From IMG/VR virus record IMGVR_UViG_3300024335_000033, positions 1-30,359 of that record: a stretch of 30,359 nt of DNA. The stretch is one strand, 5' to 3'. Source of the DNA: a virus. The notes below the pieces were generated by a model. The model ran no database searches and was not told where the DNA came from. It worked only from the letters and a program-made list of their open reading frames with translations. This document shows, piece after piece, positions 15,394-22,975 of the stretch. Every line of letters starts with the position of its first letter. Positions within the stretch are counted from its first letter, which is position 1. The position numbers and the translations under genes were made by a program.

Positions 15394-16527
15394 ATGAATT
15401 TATCAAATAAATCTATACAATCTACAGTAGGCAACTTGTTGACTATTGGTTCTGCCGCAGGTACACCAACTACAGGCACATTGCAGAATGGTGTAGGTCA
15501 AGATGTAACGAGTCTTACATTAGACGAGTTACAGGTTAATAGACTTGTACAAACACAAGCTACTATCGCTGCTAACGGCACTACTTTATCAGGAGCTACC
15601 TTGTTATCCGCAGGGGTAAACCTTGTAACATCTGCTGACTCAAGCAACATAGCGGTTAAGTTACCCGACTCACAGTTAGGGTTAATAGTTAATGTAGTAA
15701 ACACATCATCAAGAGATATTGAAGTTTTCCCCTTTGCTGCTACACACAGCTTAGTAGGATTGTCCGCAGGAGCTGCGTTTACAGTACCTGCTGATAATCA
15801 GTTGTATCAGTTTGTTTGTGTACAGAATCCTGTGGTGGGTGTGTGGAGTGTTACTACACCAATAGGTAATAACATTGTAAAGAAGAGTGTATCTGTAAAT
15901 TTAGTAGCAGATGGAACTCATTCTATTGGAGACACATCTTATTCATCTTCTCAAATTTATGGAGCATCAATAACAAGTTACCCACTTCAAGGAGGCACTA
16001 TTCATATTATGGATGCCCCTGCCACAGGTGTTGATTATTTTGACACACCTGAGTTTAGCACTTATAATAAGGTGAAAGCAACAAATATGACGCTCAAGAC
16101 AAATATTGCAGCAGGTAATTTAACTAATGATGTAAATCAATATGCTACAGTTCTTATGGGTCTTGCAGCTAACCAATTTAGCTTTGGTTGGGATTTAAGA
16201 TTAGGTCAGCTTGTATCATCAAATACTGTTAATACTACTAATTATCAGTCGTTTGCACCTTATTTTTACAATGATTATTCTATTTATGCTAACGCAGGAG
16301 CTTCAACAGGAGCAGTTAGTCATTATGCAGGAGCAGGTGGTTTATTTCAAAAAATAGATTTAGCAATAAACACAAATTGGATAGATACTAAAGACGCTAA
16401 TGGTAACAGAGCTGTGCATTTTTCTCCACATATACAATATGGAAACAATGTATCTGCTTATAGCGCATACCCTTCAGGATTTTCTTTTGAGGCTGAGATG
16501 ATTGTTGACTTTGAATTTTCAATGTAA
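15394..16527 (+). CDS. putative virion decoration or fibre protein
   Basis: This 377-residue protein is rich in Thr, Ser, Asn and Ala and has almost no charged clusters, as in external virion proteins. The region about 45-155 (SGATLLSAGVNLVTSADSS, VNVVNTSSRDIEVFPFAAT, AFTVPADNQLYQFVCVQ) matches a beta-rich module I know from phage structural proteins near capsid genes. Residues about 170-377 are a distinct, unrecognised beta-rich domain with many Tyr and Asn, possibly exposed for binding. It follows a strong terminator with only a 15-base leader, so its promoter should lie within or just before the terminator region. Head fibre or decoration is my best guess. Confidence 0.5.
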   Translation: MNLSNKSIQSTVGNLLTIGSAAGTPTTGTLQNGVGQDVTSLTLDELQVNRLVQTQATIAANGTTLSGATLLSAGVNLVTSADSSNIAVKLPDSQLGLIVNVVNTSSRDIEVFPFAATHSLVGLSAGAAFTVPADNQLYQFVCVQNPVVGVWSVTTPIGNNIVKKSVSVNLVADGTHSIGDTSYSSSQIYGASITSYPLQGGTIHIMDAPATGVDYFDTPEFSTYNKVKATNMTLKTNIAAGNLTNDVNQYATVLMGLAANQFSFGWDLRLGQLVSSNTVNTTNYQSFAPYFYNDYSIYANAGASTGAVSHYAGAGGLFQKIDLAINTNWIDTKDANGNRAVHFSPHIQYGNNVSAYSAYPSGFSFEAEMIVDFEFSM

Positions 16528-16538
16528 AATAAAATAAT

Positions 16539-17072
16539 ATGGCTTTTAACTGTTCTATAATACTTAGCGACATTGACATCAACTGTAACAAAAGGGTTAC
16601 AGGTGGTATCAAGAAAGCTATCTTAGCTCTTCAGAGCGACATAACAATTACATTTAATCCAAGTGATGAAACTGAAGTGACTAATGTAGATTTGCTTGCA
16701 GCAGATACCGCTGTGTTTGAACACAACACTAAAGATGCAACTACTAACTTTACCGAAAGTAAAACCACTTCTAATGGCCTTGGAGTTATAAGCACAAACA
16801 TAACTATCCAGGCTCCTTGTGTAGACAATAAGATTAACAAGATAGACTATATGTCTCGCAGAGAGGATATAGTATGTGTCTTGTTACACAATAACGATAC
16901 TGTAACTATCTCAGGATGGATGGATGGACTAACAATGAACTATGAGGCTAATAGTGGCGTTGCTACTTCAGAAAAGTCTTATGTGAATATCACGCTAACC
17001 ACCGAAAGTGGTATTGCATCATTAGCTCTTGATAGCAAATCAGTATTTAGTGACCAAACCATTTTTGATTAA
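16539..17072 (+). CDS. tail-tube-like virion protein, paralogue 2
   Basis: This 177-residue protein shares the arrangement of the 14782 gene: MA, a Cys, an LS-I motif, a second Cys, then GGIKKAIL. It also ends with similar strands (SYVNITLTTESGIASLAL). The middle has NFTESKTTSNGLGVISTN and a Cys near residue 92, features I associate with an abundant tail-tube-like protein of Bacteroidota phages. Overall identity to its paralogue is low by eye, so the duplication would be old. It overlaps the next fibre gene by one base (TAATG), which suggests a tail role. One paralogue may be the tube and the other a decoration or tail-end variant. Confidence 0.6.
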   Translation: MAFNCSIILSDIDINCNKRVTGGIKKAILALQSDITITFNPSDETEVTNVDLLAADTAVFEHNTKDATTNFTESKTTSNGLGVISTNITIQAPCVDNKINKIDYMSRREDIVCVLLHNNDTVTISGWMDGLTMNYEANSGVATSEKSYVNITLTTESGIASLALDSKSVFSDQTIFD

Positions 17073-18388
17073 TGGGATATTTAACAAATTCGGGTACAGG
17101 CTTTATGAAGGATGCAGTAACTACTGTGTCTAATGTAAAATCTTACCTTGTAAACAAAACAGGATACCTTGTTGATGCTATTAGAGTAGGCATTGGTGAC
17201 TTCGGTCAAAGGGTGTTAGACGATGGTGGTACTGTAGAGGCATCTGCTGAGGCTGCTGCATCGTACAGGGAGATTACAGAAACTGTATTTGATTCTGCAT
17301 CTTTAGTCTTGTTTCCTTCAGGATACAAGGAATCTAAAGTATATTCCCACAAGCCTATAAGTGGTGATGGAGATTTAATATATTCTCGTGGTACGGATAC
17401 TGCTACAAGGGTTAACGAGCAAGGATTGATAGAAAAGGAAAGCGATGGCTTAACAGATTCTATGCCTCGTATAGATTACACAGGAGGAGAGCCTTCTTTG
17501 TTATTAGAACCTCAAAGAACTAATCTACTTCCATATAGTGAGGATTTTAGCCAATGGACTATAGATACAGGGGTTACATTAACATCTAATACTACAGACC
17601 TTGTGAGTCCTGATGGCACTAATAACGCATCTAAGTTTACAAGCTCAGTATCAGATAAAGGCTTCTACAAGGGCGGATTAAGCTCAACTGCTCAGTCAAC
17701 AAGAAGCATCTATTTAAGGGGTGCTGTAGGTGGTGAGCAAGTTATATTAAAAGACCCAAGTGGAAACGGAGGAAACACACCTGTTACACTAACAACATCT
17801 TGGGTTAGATACACACACAAAACCGATAGTGGTTCTTCTTATCAAGGTCTTTATATTGACGATATAGCATCTACAGATACAATATATGCTTGGGGAGCGC
17901 AATGGGAAGAAGGTGATGGAGAAACAAGCTACATACCCACTACAGGTGCTTCAGCTACAAGAGCTGCTGATAGCTTTAACACCCTAACATACGCTGATAA
18001 CTTTAATAGCCTTACCTTTTATGCTGAGGTAGAAATGAAAGATGTTATTAGAGACGATATAACATCAGCTATTAGATTTGGAGAGCAGTCAGGTAATAAC
18101 GGTTCTATAAGAATATTTAGAAGTTCATTACTGAATCCTAAAAGAGCTGTAGTAATAGCAAGGGATTTAAGTGGCGATAATATTATAAACTATACTGTTA
18201 CTGAAGATAGAATAAAAATAAAACTAACTTACGACAGAAGCCCTGATGGAGATTGGGAATTGTTTATCAACGGAAATTCGGAGGCAACAGGAACAAGCAC
18301 AGACTTCAACGAGTTTGATACACTTGAGATTAGTGGTGTAGGTGGACAAGCAAGAATCTACAAAATGTACATAAAGAACAGTATTTAA
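17072..18388 (+). CDS. receptor-binding fibre protein, cassette 1
   Basis: The 438-residue protein begins with a short helical anchor (about 1-70) likely to attach it to the virion. It continues with DSASLVLFPSGYKESKVYSHKP, SRGTDTATRVNEQGLIEKE and PSLLLEPQRTNLLPYSEDF, a module typical of phage tail fibres. Residues about 150-280 look like a carbohydrate-binding beta-sandwich, ending in TSYIPTTGASATRAAD. Residues about 300-438 resemble a concanavalin/LamG-like lectin domain (FYAEVEM, WELFINGNSEATG). It shares this order with the 20085 gene. Each fibre is followed by a related small protein, so the pair forms a cassette. Host-surface glycan binding is inferred. Confidence 0.65.
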   Translation: MGYLTNSGTGFMKDAVTTVSNVKSYLVNKTGYLVDAIRVGIGDFGQRVLDDGGTVEASAEAAASYREITETVFDSASLVLFPSGYKESKVYSHKPISGDGDLIYSRGTDTATRVNEQGLIEKESDGLTDSMPRIDYTGGEPSLLLEPQRTNLLPYSEDFSQWTIDTGVTLTSNTTDLVSPDGTNNASKFTSSVSDKGFYKGGLSSTAQSTRSIYLRGAVGGEQVILKDPSGNGGNTPVTLTTSWVRYTHKTDSGSSYQGLYIDDIASTDTIYAWGAQWEEGDGETSYIPTTGASATRAADSFNTLTYADNFNSLTFYAEVEMKDVIRDDITSAIRFGEQSGNNGSIRIFRSSLLNPKRAVVIARDLSGDNIINYTVTEDRIKIKLTYDRSPDGDWELFINGNSEATGTSTDFNEFDTLEISGVGGQARIYKMYIKNSI

Positions 18389-18389
18389 T

Positions 18390-18713
18390 ATGAGGCAGTT
18401 CCGTAAATACGAGTTCGGTAGCAAAGGTGCTGCCACCACAAAGATAAACGCTTTAGGCGTAGACGAAGAAGGTAACCCTACACACAACCACATCATAGCA
18501 CACTTAGGTGAAATAGAAGGCTCTAAGAGCTACCATATAGATGTACTATGGGATGGTGAGGCAGACCCTAATTGGAATAAACAAATGATATGGTGTGAGC
18601 CAGTAGGACTACATACCTTTGGTGCTAAATCAGCACAAGAATATACAGCAGCGTATTACGAGGCTAATCCTGAGATGATACCTGTTGTTGAAGAAGAAGA
18701 AATAGAAGAATAA
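18390..18713 (+). CDS. fibre companion protein, cassette 1
   Basis: This 107-residue acidic protein starts one base after the preceding fibre. It shares a full-length pattern with the 22252 gene: RKYEF near the start, a helix, DEEGN, a buried LG, then DVLWDG, a Trp, WCEPVGLHTFG and a Tyr-rich EYTAAYYEANP end. It closes with a Glu-rich tail (VEEEEIEE). Because both copies directly follow a paralogous fibre gene, it is probably a fibre chaperone, cap or attachment adaptor. I know of similar small proteins in Flavobacteria phages but not of a proven function. Confidence 0.6.
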   Translation: MRQFRKYEFGSKGAATTKINALGVDEEGNPTHNHIIAHLGEIEGSKSYHIDVLWDGEADPNWNKQMIWCEPVGLHTFGAKSAQEYTAAYYEANPEMIPVVEEEEIEE

Positions 18714-18723
18714 TTGTAAATTA
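18711..18723. promoter_or_regulatory. AATT-GTA-AATT element, copy 5
   Basis: TAATT-GTA-AATTA begins with the stop codon of the companion gene and lies 13 bases before the ATG at 18737. It is identical over 13 bases to copy 2. Confidence 0.5.
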
Positions 18724-18736
18724 AATAAAGAATAAT

Positions 18737-19012
18737 ATGTCTTTCGAGAATATAATTAAAGACGGTAATTTCTACCAAGCAAGTACAGGAGACTACGGAT
18801 TTAAGTTGATTAGTGCAGGTGAAACAGCTACAGGTAGTTTTCGTTCTATCCAAGTGTTAAATACTAATGCTGAATTAACTGCTGTTTGTGCTGTAGGAGA
18901 TAGTATAACGACTAACCTTACAATACCTAAAGGTGCTGTAATCTTAGGTAAATTTACATCTATTACATTGTCTGCATCTTCAGGTAAAGTAATCGCTTAT
19001 CTTGCATCTTAA
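18737..19012 (+). CDS. small virion protein of receptor-binding block
   Basis: This 91-residue protein has a beta-rich pattern: GSFRSIQVLNTNAELTAVC, a TIPKGAVILGKFTSITLSA segment and an end in GKVIAYLAS. I recognise this as a short structural protein common in marine phages, where it sits among fibre genes and ends in a hydrophobic strand. Its role is unknown; it may be a base plug or decoration subunit. It shares one base with the following gene (TAATG), so the pair is likely coupled. Confidence 0.5.
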   Translation: MSFENIIKDGNFYQASTGDYGFKLISAGETATGSFRSIQVLNTNAELTAVCAVGDSITTNLTIPKGAVILGKFTSITLSASSGKVIAYLAS

Positions 19013-20076
19013 TGGCATTTCTTAATACACTTTCTACATCATATTTAAGTGTTTCAAGAAGTTCATTAGGTACAGGTGCTGCATTAGATGAGTTCGGACA
19101 AAACGCTTTATTCGGTTATTCTTTACGAAAAGTAAGGGATGATTCGGACAAGTGTATCCGTGTGGTTAGAGGCGATGGAGATAATGTAGAGCAAGATATT
19201 GGCTTTACTTCAGATGGTGTTGTAGACATAGAAGCTATAACTACTTTTGCTCAAGGCTTTCCTTGCTATGTAAAGCTATGGTACGACCAAGTTGTATCAG
19301 GAGGTACTTTTCATCTTGGCTCTACTGTAGAGGCTCAACAACCACTTATTGCAGGTAACAGCGACCATATATGGCAAGATATGGAAGACCTATGGTACGC
19401 TTCATACGACACTTATGGGTATGTATATATAGACCCTTCTAACAACCTACCTTACATATACTTTGGTGAGGGTAGATATTTTCAGTTTGTAGAAACAGGA
19501 GGCAACTATGCGGACTCAAGCGGTTGGTCTACACAAGTTACAAACCTGACTAATGATTATAGCGTATTCTTCTTAGGTCAGTCCGATAGATTTGGAGGCA
19601 CAGCCAATATACTTATTGGTGATGGTGGTAACGACAGGGTTAACTTGTCTGATGATGCATCTGTTTATAGCGTTAACGGAACAGGAGCTGCAATAAGTTT
19701 GTCTGATGGTCTTAATAACCCTTATGTTTGGGAAATAGAAAGAGATGCCTCTAATAACTTATCATTGTACAGAAACAATACTAATTTAATTACAAGCACA
19801 ACAACAGCACCAGGGGAATTTACCATAGATAAAATAGGAGAGTTCTTTAATGGTGATGTATTTGAGATATTGGGCTATAGTGCTACACAGGTAGAAAGAG
19901 ACGATTTATATGATAATATAGATGAGTATTACGGAATAGAAACCTATACTTCTTTAGCCGCTGTATATGCTGATGTATTCCTTAGTCGTATACAACTTGA
20001 TGGAGGAGCTATGGAATCGCCTTCTTGTTTAGCTAAGGATTTATCTCCTATGTTAAATGATGATGAACCACAATAA
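19012..20076 (+). CDS. virion protein with arabinofuranosidase-B-like domain
   Basis: In this 354-residue protein, residues about 31-120 (FGYSLRKVRDDSDKCIRVVR, NVEQDIGFTSDG, YVKLWYDQVVSGG) follow the pattern of the alpha-L-arabinofuranosidase B (GH54-type) catalytic region, where a YDQ motif is conserved. I know similar modules in phage fibre proteins, where they probably bind or trim glycans. The middle (about 130-290) contains lectin-like strands, and the end is acidic (SPMLNDDEPQ). Catalysis is not proven: I cannot confirm that the catalytic acids are kept. Position between two fibre cassettes supports a role in host attachment or capsule degradation. Confidence 0.6.
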   Translation: MAFLNTLSTSYLSVSRSSLGTGAALDEFGQNALFGYSLRKVRDDSDKCIRVVRGDGDNVEQDIGFTSDGVVDIEAITTFAQGFPCYVKLWYDQVVSGGTFHLGSTVEAQQPLIAGNSDHIWQDMEDLWYASYDTYGYVYIDPSNNLPYIYFGEGRYFQFVETGGNYADSSGWSTQVTNLTNDYSVFFLGQSDRFGGTANILIGDGGNDRVNLSDDASVYSVNGTGAAISLSDGLNNPYVWEIERDASNNLSLYRNNTNLITSTTTAPGEFTIDKIGEFFNGDVFEILGYSATQVERDDLYDNIDEYYGIETYTSLAAVYADVFLSRIQLDGGAMESPSCLAKDLSPMLNDDEPQ

Positions 20077-20084
20077 ATTTATAT

Positions 20085-22247
20085 ATGAGTTTTTATAACG
20101 ATGCAAGTTTAGTATTCTTACCAAGCGGTGGTGCAGGGAAAGATGGGAAGGCTTATAGTATGAAGCCTGTTCCCGAATATGGTAGCGAGTTAGTTACTAA
20201 TGGTGGTTTTGATACTGATAGCGATTGGAACTTAACATCAGGCGGTACAGACGCAAATATATCTAACGGCAAGGCTAACTTTGTAAATGCTGTCAAAGGG
20301 CAGAGGATTCAACAAAACTTTAGTTTTACAGCTGCGAAAACTTATAAAGTAGTTTTTACGGTTTCCAATTATACAAGTGGTTTATTAGGATTTTATATGG
20401 GTGGTGTTTACGCTGTCTCTAATATTAACGCAAACGGTACTTATACTTATTTGGTTACACCAACAAATAATGCAGAAGCGTTTTTAAGAGCTATGCAGAC
20501 AGGGGTGTCGCATAATTTTTCAGTAGACGATATATCAGTTAGAGAAGTAGTTGTAGGAGATGGAGACTTCACCTTTTCAAGAGGTTCAAACCTAACGGCT
20601 ACAAGGGTAGATAGCAACGGACTGATAGAGAAAGGAAGGGAAAACTTGCTTACTCAAAGTAATAATTTTAGCGATTCGGATTGGACAAAAGCAACGGGTA
20701 ACATTGTTACGGGTGGTCAATCGGGTTATGATGGCTCTACCGATGCTTGGGAAATTGAATCACCTTCCAATAATTATATTTTTAGAAGAACGAATACTCA
20801 AGGAGGAGTACAAACTTTAAGTATATATGTAAAGAAAAATACATCTTATGGTATTCGTTTGTATGCTTTTGGAACTGATAACGCTAATGTTTATTACGAC
20901 CTAAATACGGGTGTAGTTGTAGCGAGAGATAGCGATGTCATTGATGATAGCATAACCGATGTTGGTAATGATTGGTGGAGAATCACAATGACTTACAATC
21001 AAACTAACACTCAATTATATTTCTATGTTACTGATAATTCAAATACTTTAGTAAGTGGAGGGACTCTTGTAGTCCAAGATGCCCAATTAGAACAATCTTT
21101 AGTAGCTACTGAATACATTGAATCGGGAGCGACAAAAGGCAAGGCAGGTATTTTAGAACACTCCCCAAGATTTGACTATAGCGGTGGGGCAAGTTGTCCG
21201 AGTCTTTTACTTGAACCGAGTAGGACTAATAGCTTTAATTATAGCGAATATTTCGGAGGCTTAACAAAACTTAACGCTACTCTTGAAACAAATAATACTA
21301 CAAGCCCCGAAGGTTTACAAAACGCATCAAGATTTCTTTCAGCAGAAAATGACACGCTTTCAAAGTACATTGATTTTCAAGGAAGCGCACCACCTTCAAC
21401 AGAAAATCAAGTATTTTCATTATTTGTCAAAAATTATAACCATAGATACATTCAGCTAATTAACAATGGGGATGCTGATTTATATGCAAATTTTGATATT
21501 GCAAATGGTATTATAGGAAATTATGGTAGTGGAACAACTGCATCTATTGAAGACTACGGCAATGGATGGTACAGATGTACTATTGTTTGCGATGGCTCAC
21601 AAAACAATATAAATAGTGCGTGTAGAATTTATTTAGTAGATAGTCTTACACAAGGATATGCTAATCAAACAAATGTAGCTTTAGGTAATGGTGTGTATAT
21701 ATGGGGAGCAATGCAAGAGAACAATGCCTCTTACCCAACAAGCTACATACCTAACCATAGTGGCGGAAGCGTTACGAGGGAGGCGGATTTTTGTGAAGGT
21801 GCTGGAACCTCATCTACCTTTAACGATGCTGAAGGAGTTTTGTATGCGGAAATAGCGGCTTTAGCTGATGATGGTACAAATAAATACATAAGCATAAATA
21901 ATGGAGGTACGGATGATTATCTTTTTTTAAGATACAGAAGTGATAACAGGTTCCAAGTAAGATACAGAAGCAACAACACTGATAGTTTAAACGAAACCTT
22001 TGACTTATCTAATAATTTAGATTTTAATAAAATAGCGGTTTCCTATAAAAGAAATGAGTTTAAGATTTTTGTAAATGGCTCACAAATAGGTAGTACAGAT
22101 ACAAGCGGAACGATTTTTAATGTATCAGTAGATAATTTAGACTTTGAATCATTTAATGGAGGTAGTAATTTTTACGGCAAAGTAAAACAAGTTATTGTAT
22201 TTAATACTGCCCTATCCGATGTTGAATTAACTGCGCTAACCTCTTAA
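20085..22247 (+). CDS. receptor-binding fibre protein, cassette 2
   Basis: This 720-residue protein is a larger relative of the 17072 fibre. It starts with DASLVFLPSGGAGKDGKAYS and has two carbohydrate-binding-like repeats. The first covers about 35-155 (ELVTNGGFDTDSDWNL, then SRGSNLTATRVDSNGLIEKG) and the second about 185-560 (ENLLTQSNNFSDSDW; PSLLLEPSRTNSFNYSEYFG). The end (about 585-720) looks like a LamG-type lectin domain (KIAVSYKRNEFKIFVNGSQI). The N-terminal anchor of the smaller fibre is missing, so it may attach in another way or on another fibre. Expected to bind host surface sugars. A paralogous companion gene follows 4 bases later. Confidence 0.65.
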   Translation: MSFYNDASLVFLPSGGAGKDGKAYSMKPVPEYGSELVTNGGFDTDSDWNLTSGGTDANISNGKANFVNAVKGQRIQQNFSFTAAKTYKVVFTVSNYTSGLLGFYMGGVYAVSNINANGTYTYLVTPTNNAEAFLRAMQTGVSHNFSVDDISVREVVVGDGDFTFSRGSNLTATRVDSNGLIEKGRENLLTQSNNFSDSDWTKATGNIVTGGQSGYDGSTDAWEIESPSNNYIFRRTNTQGGVQTLSIYVKKNTSYGIRLYAFGTDNANVYYDLNTGVVVARDSDVIDDSITDVGNDWWRITMTYNQTNTQLYFYVTDNSNTLVSGGTLVVQDAQLEQSLVATEYIESGATKGKAGILEHSPRFDYSGGASCPSLLLEPSRTNSFNYSEYFGGLTKLNATLETNNTTSPEGLQNASRFLSAENDTLSKYIDFQGSAPPSTENQVFSLFVKNYNHRYIQLINNGDADLYANFDIANGIIGNYGSGTTASIEDYGNGWYRCTIVCDGSQNNINSACRIYLVDSLTQGYANQTNVALGNGVYIWGAMQENNASYPTSYIPNHSGGSVTREADFCEGAGTSSTFNDAEGVLYAEIAALADDGTNKYISINNGGTDDYLFLRYRSDNRFQVRYRSNNTDSLNETFDLSNNLDFNKIAVSYKRNEFKIFVNGSQIGSTDTSGTIFNVSVDNLDFESFNGGSNFYGKVKQVIVFNTALSDVELTALTS

Positions 22248-22251
22248 ACCG

Positions 22252-22620
22252 ATGGATATAACAAGAAAATACGAGTTCGTAGATGAGGCAGAAGCTAATG
22301 AAGCTATTGACCTTTTAAGAGATGAGGAAGGAAACCTTACCGAATCGGTGGTTAAGTTAGGCTACCTAACCATTACACCAGCGCAATATGATGAGGAAGG
22401 CAACACCATAAAAGAAGCAGTAGTATCTACTAAATACGCAGTAGATGTAAGCTGGTCAATAACACCTCTACAATCTTGGGAGGCTTATATCGTTTGGCCT
22501 ACGCCTATGGGTATTCACAATTACGGAAGCAGTAGCCAAAGAGATGAGTACGCTAAGACCTATTGCGAGTTATATCCCGATAGTGAGTATTGTAACCCAC
22601 CCGAAATAACTGAAGAATAA
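22252..22620 (+). CDS. fibre companion protein, cassette 2
   Basis: This 122-residue acidic protein is a paralogue of the 18390 gene, with TRKYEF at the start, LRDEEGN, KYAVDVSW, WEAYIVWPTPMGIHNYG and a Tyr-rich end followed by PPEITEE. It carries an extra insertion (TITPAQYDEEGNTIKEAV) relative to the first copy. Like its partner, it directly follows a fibre gene. A dedicated chaperone, cap or adaptor for its own fibre is a reasonable inference, and differing inserts could reflect adaptation to each fibre. No enzymatic motif is seen. Confidence 0.6.
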   Translation: MDITRKYEFVDEAEANEAIDLLRDEEGNLTESVVKLGYLTITPAQYDEEGNTIKEAVVSTKYAVDVSWSITPLQSWEAYIVWPTPMGIHNYGSSSQRDEYAKTYCELYPDSEYCNPPEITEE

Positions 22621-22623
22621 TTA

Positions 22624-22959
22624 ATGAAGCGTCTTAAAACAGGAGTTGTAAATACTTTGTCTTTTGTAAAGTTATCATCGTTTGCTATTAACAGCTTTGA
22701 TGTAACTTTGGAAAAAGTTGTAGGTACTGGTAGCTTAACTATCACCAACTTAACAGATACTAATAGTTTGGATTCCTGTAAAGATTTCATCAGACTAAAC
22801 ATTGATTTAATAAACAATGATTTAGAAGGTGGTGAGTATCACCTTACGATTACCAATGATGGCAACGACTATGTTTATCTTGGTACAGTAGAAAGCTATA
22901 CAACCACACAAACAGGAGCAGGTGTTTATTCATCTACTGTTAGGTTTACAGACCTATAA
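22624..22959 (+). CDS. small beta-rich virion protein
   Basis: This 111-residue protein has an immunoglobulin-like strand pattern: SFVKLSSFAINSFDVTLEK, EGGEYHLTITNDGNDYVYLG, and a closing strand (STVRFTDL). I associate the EGGEYHLTI...G type of segment with small phage structural proteins of unknown role. It sits between the second fibre cassette and the portal gene, three bases after the companion stop. It may be a virion surface protein; a head-tail role is also possible because of the adjacent portal. Confidence 0.45.
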   Translation: MKRLKTGVVNTLSFVKLSSFAINSFDVTLEKVVGTGSLTITNLTDTNSLDSCKDFIRLNIDLINNDLEGGEYHLTITNDGNDYVYLGTVESYTTTQTGAGVYSSTVRFTDL

Positions 22960-22970
22960 ATTGTAAATTA
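22958..22970. promoter_or_regulatory. AATT-GTA-AATT element, copy 6, portal leader
   Basis: AAATT-GTA-AATTA starts within the stop codon of the preceding gene and ends 5 bases before the portal ATG. The 15 bases preceding the ATG match those at 11865-11879. Confidence 0.5.
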
Positions 22971-22975
22971 ATACA

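Noticed and set aside
17072-22247. Diversity-generating retroelement acting on the fibres
   Set aside because: No reverse transcriptase, no template/variable repeat pair with adenine-specific differences was seen in the window.
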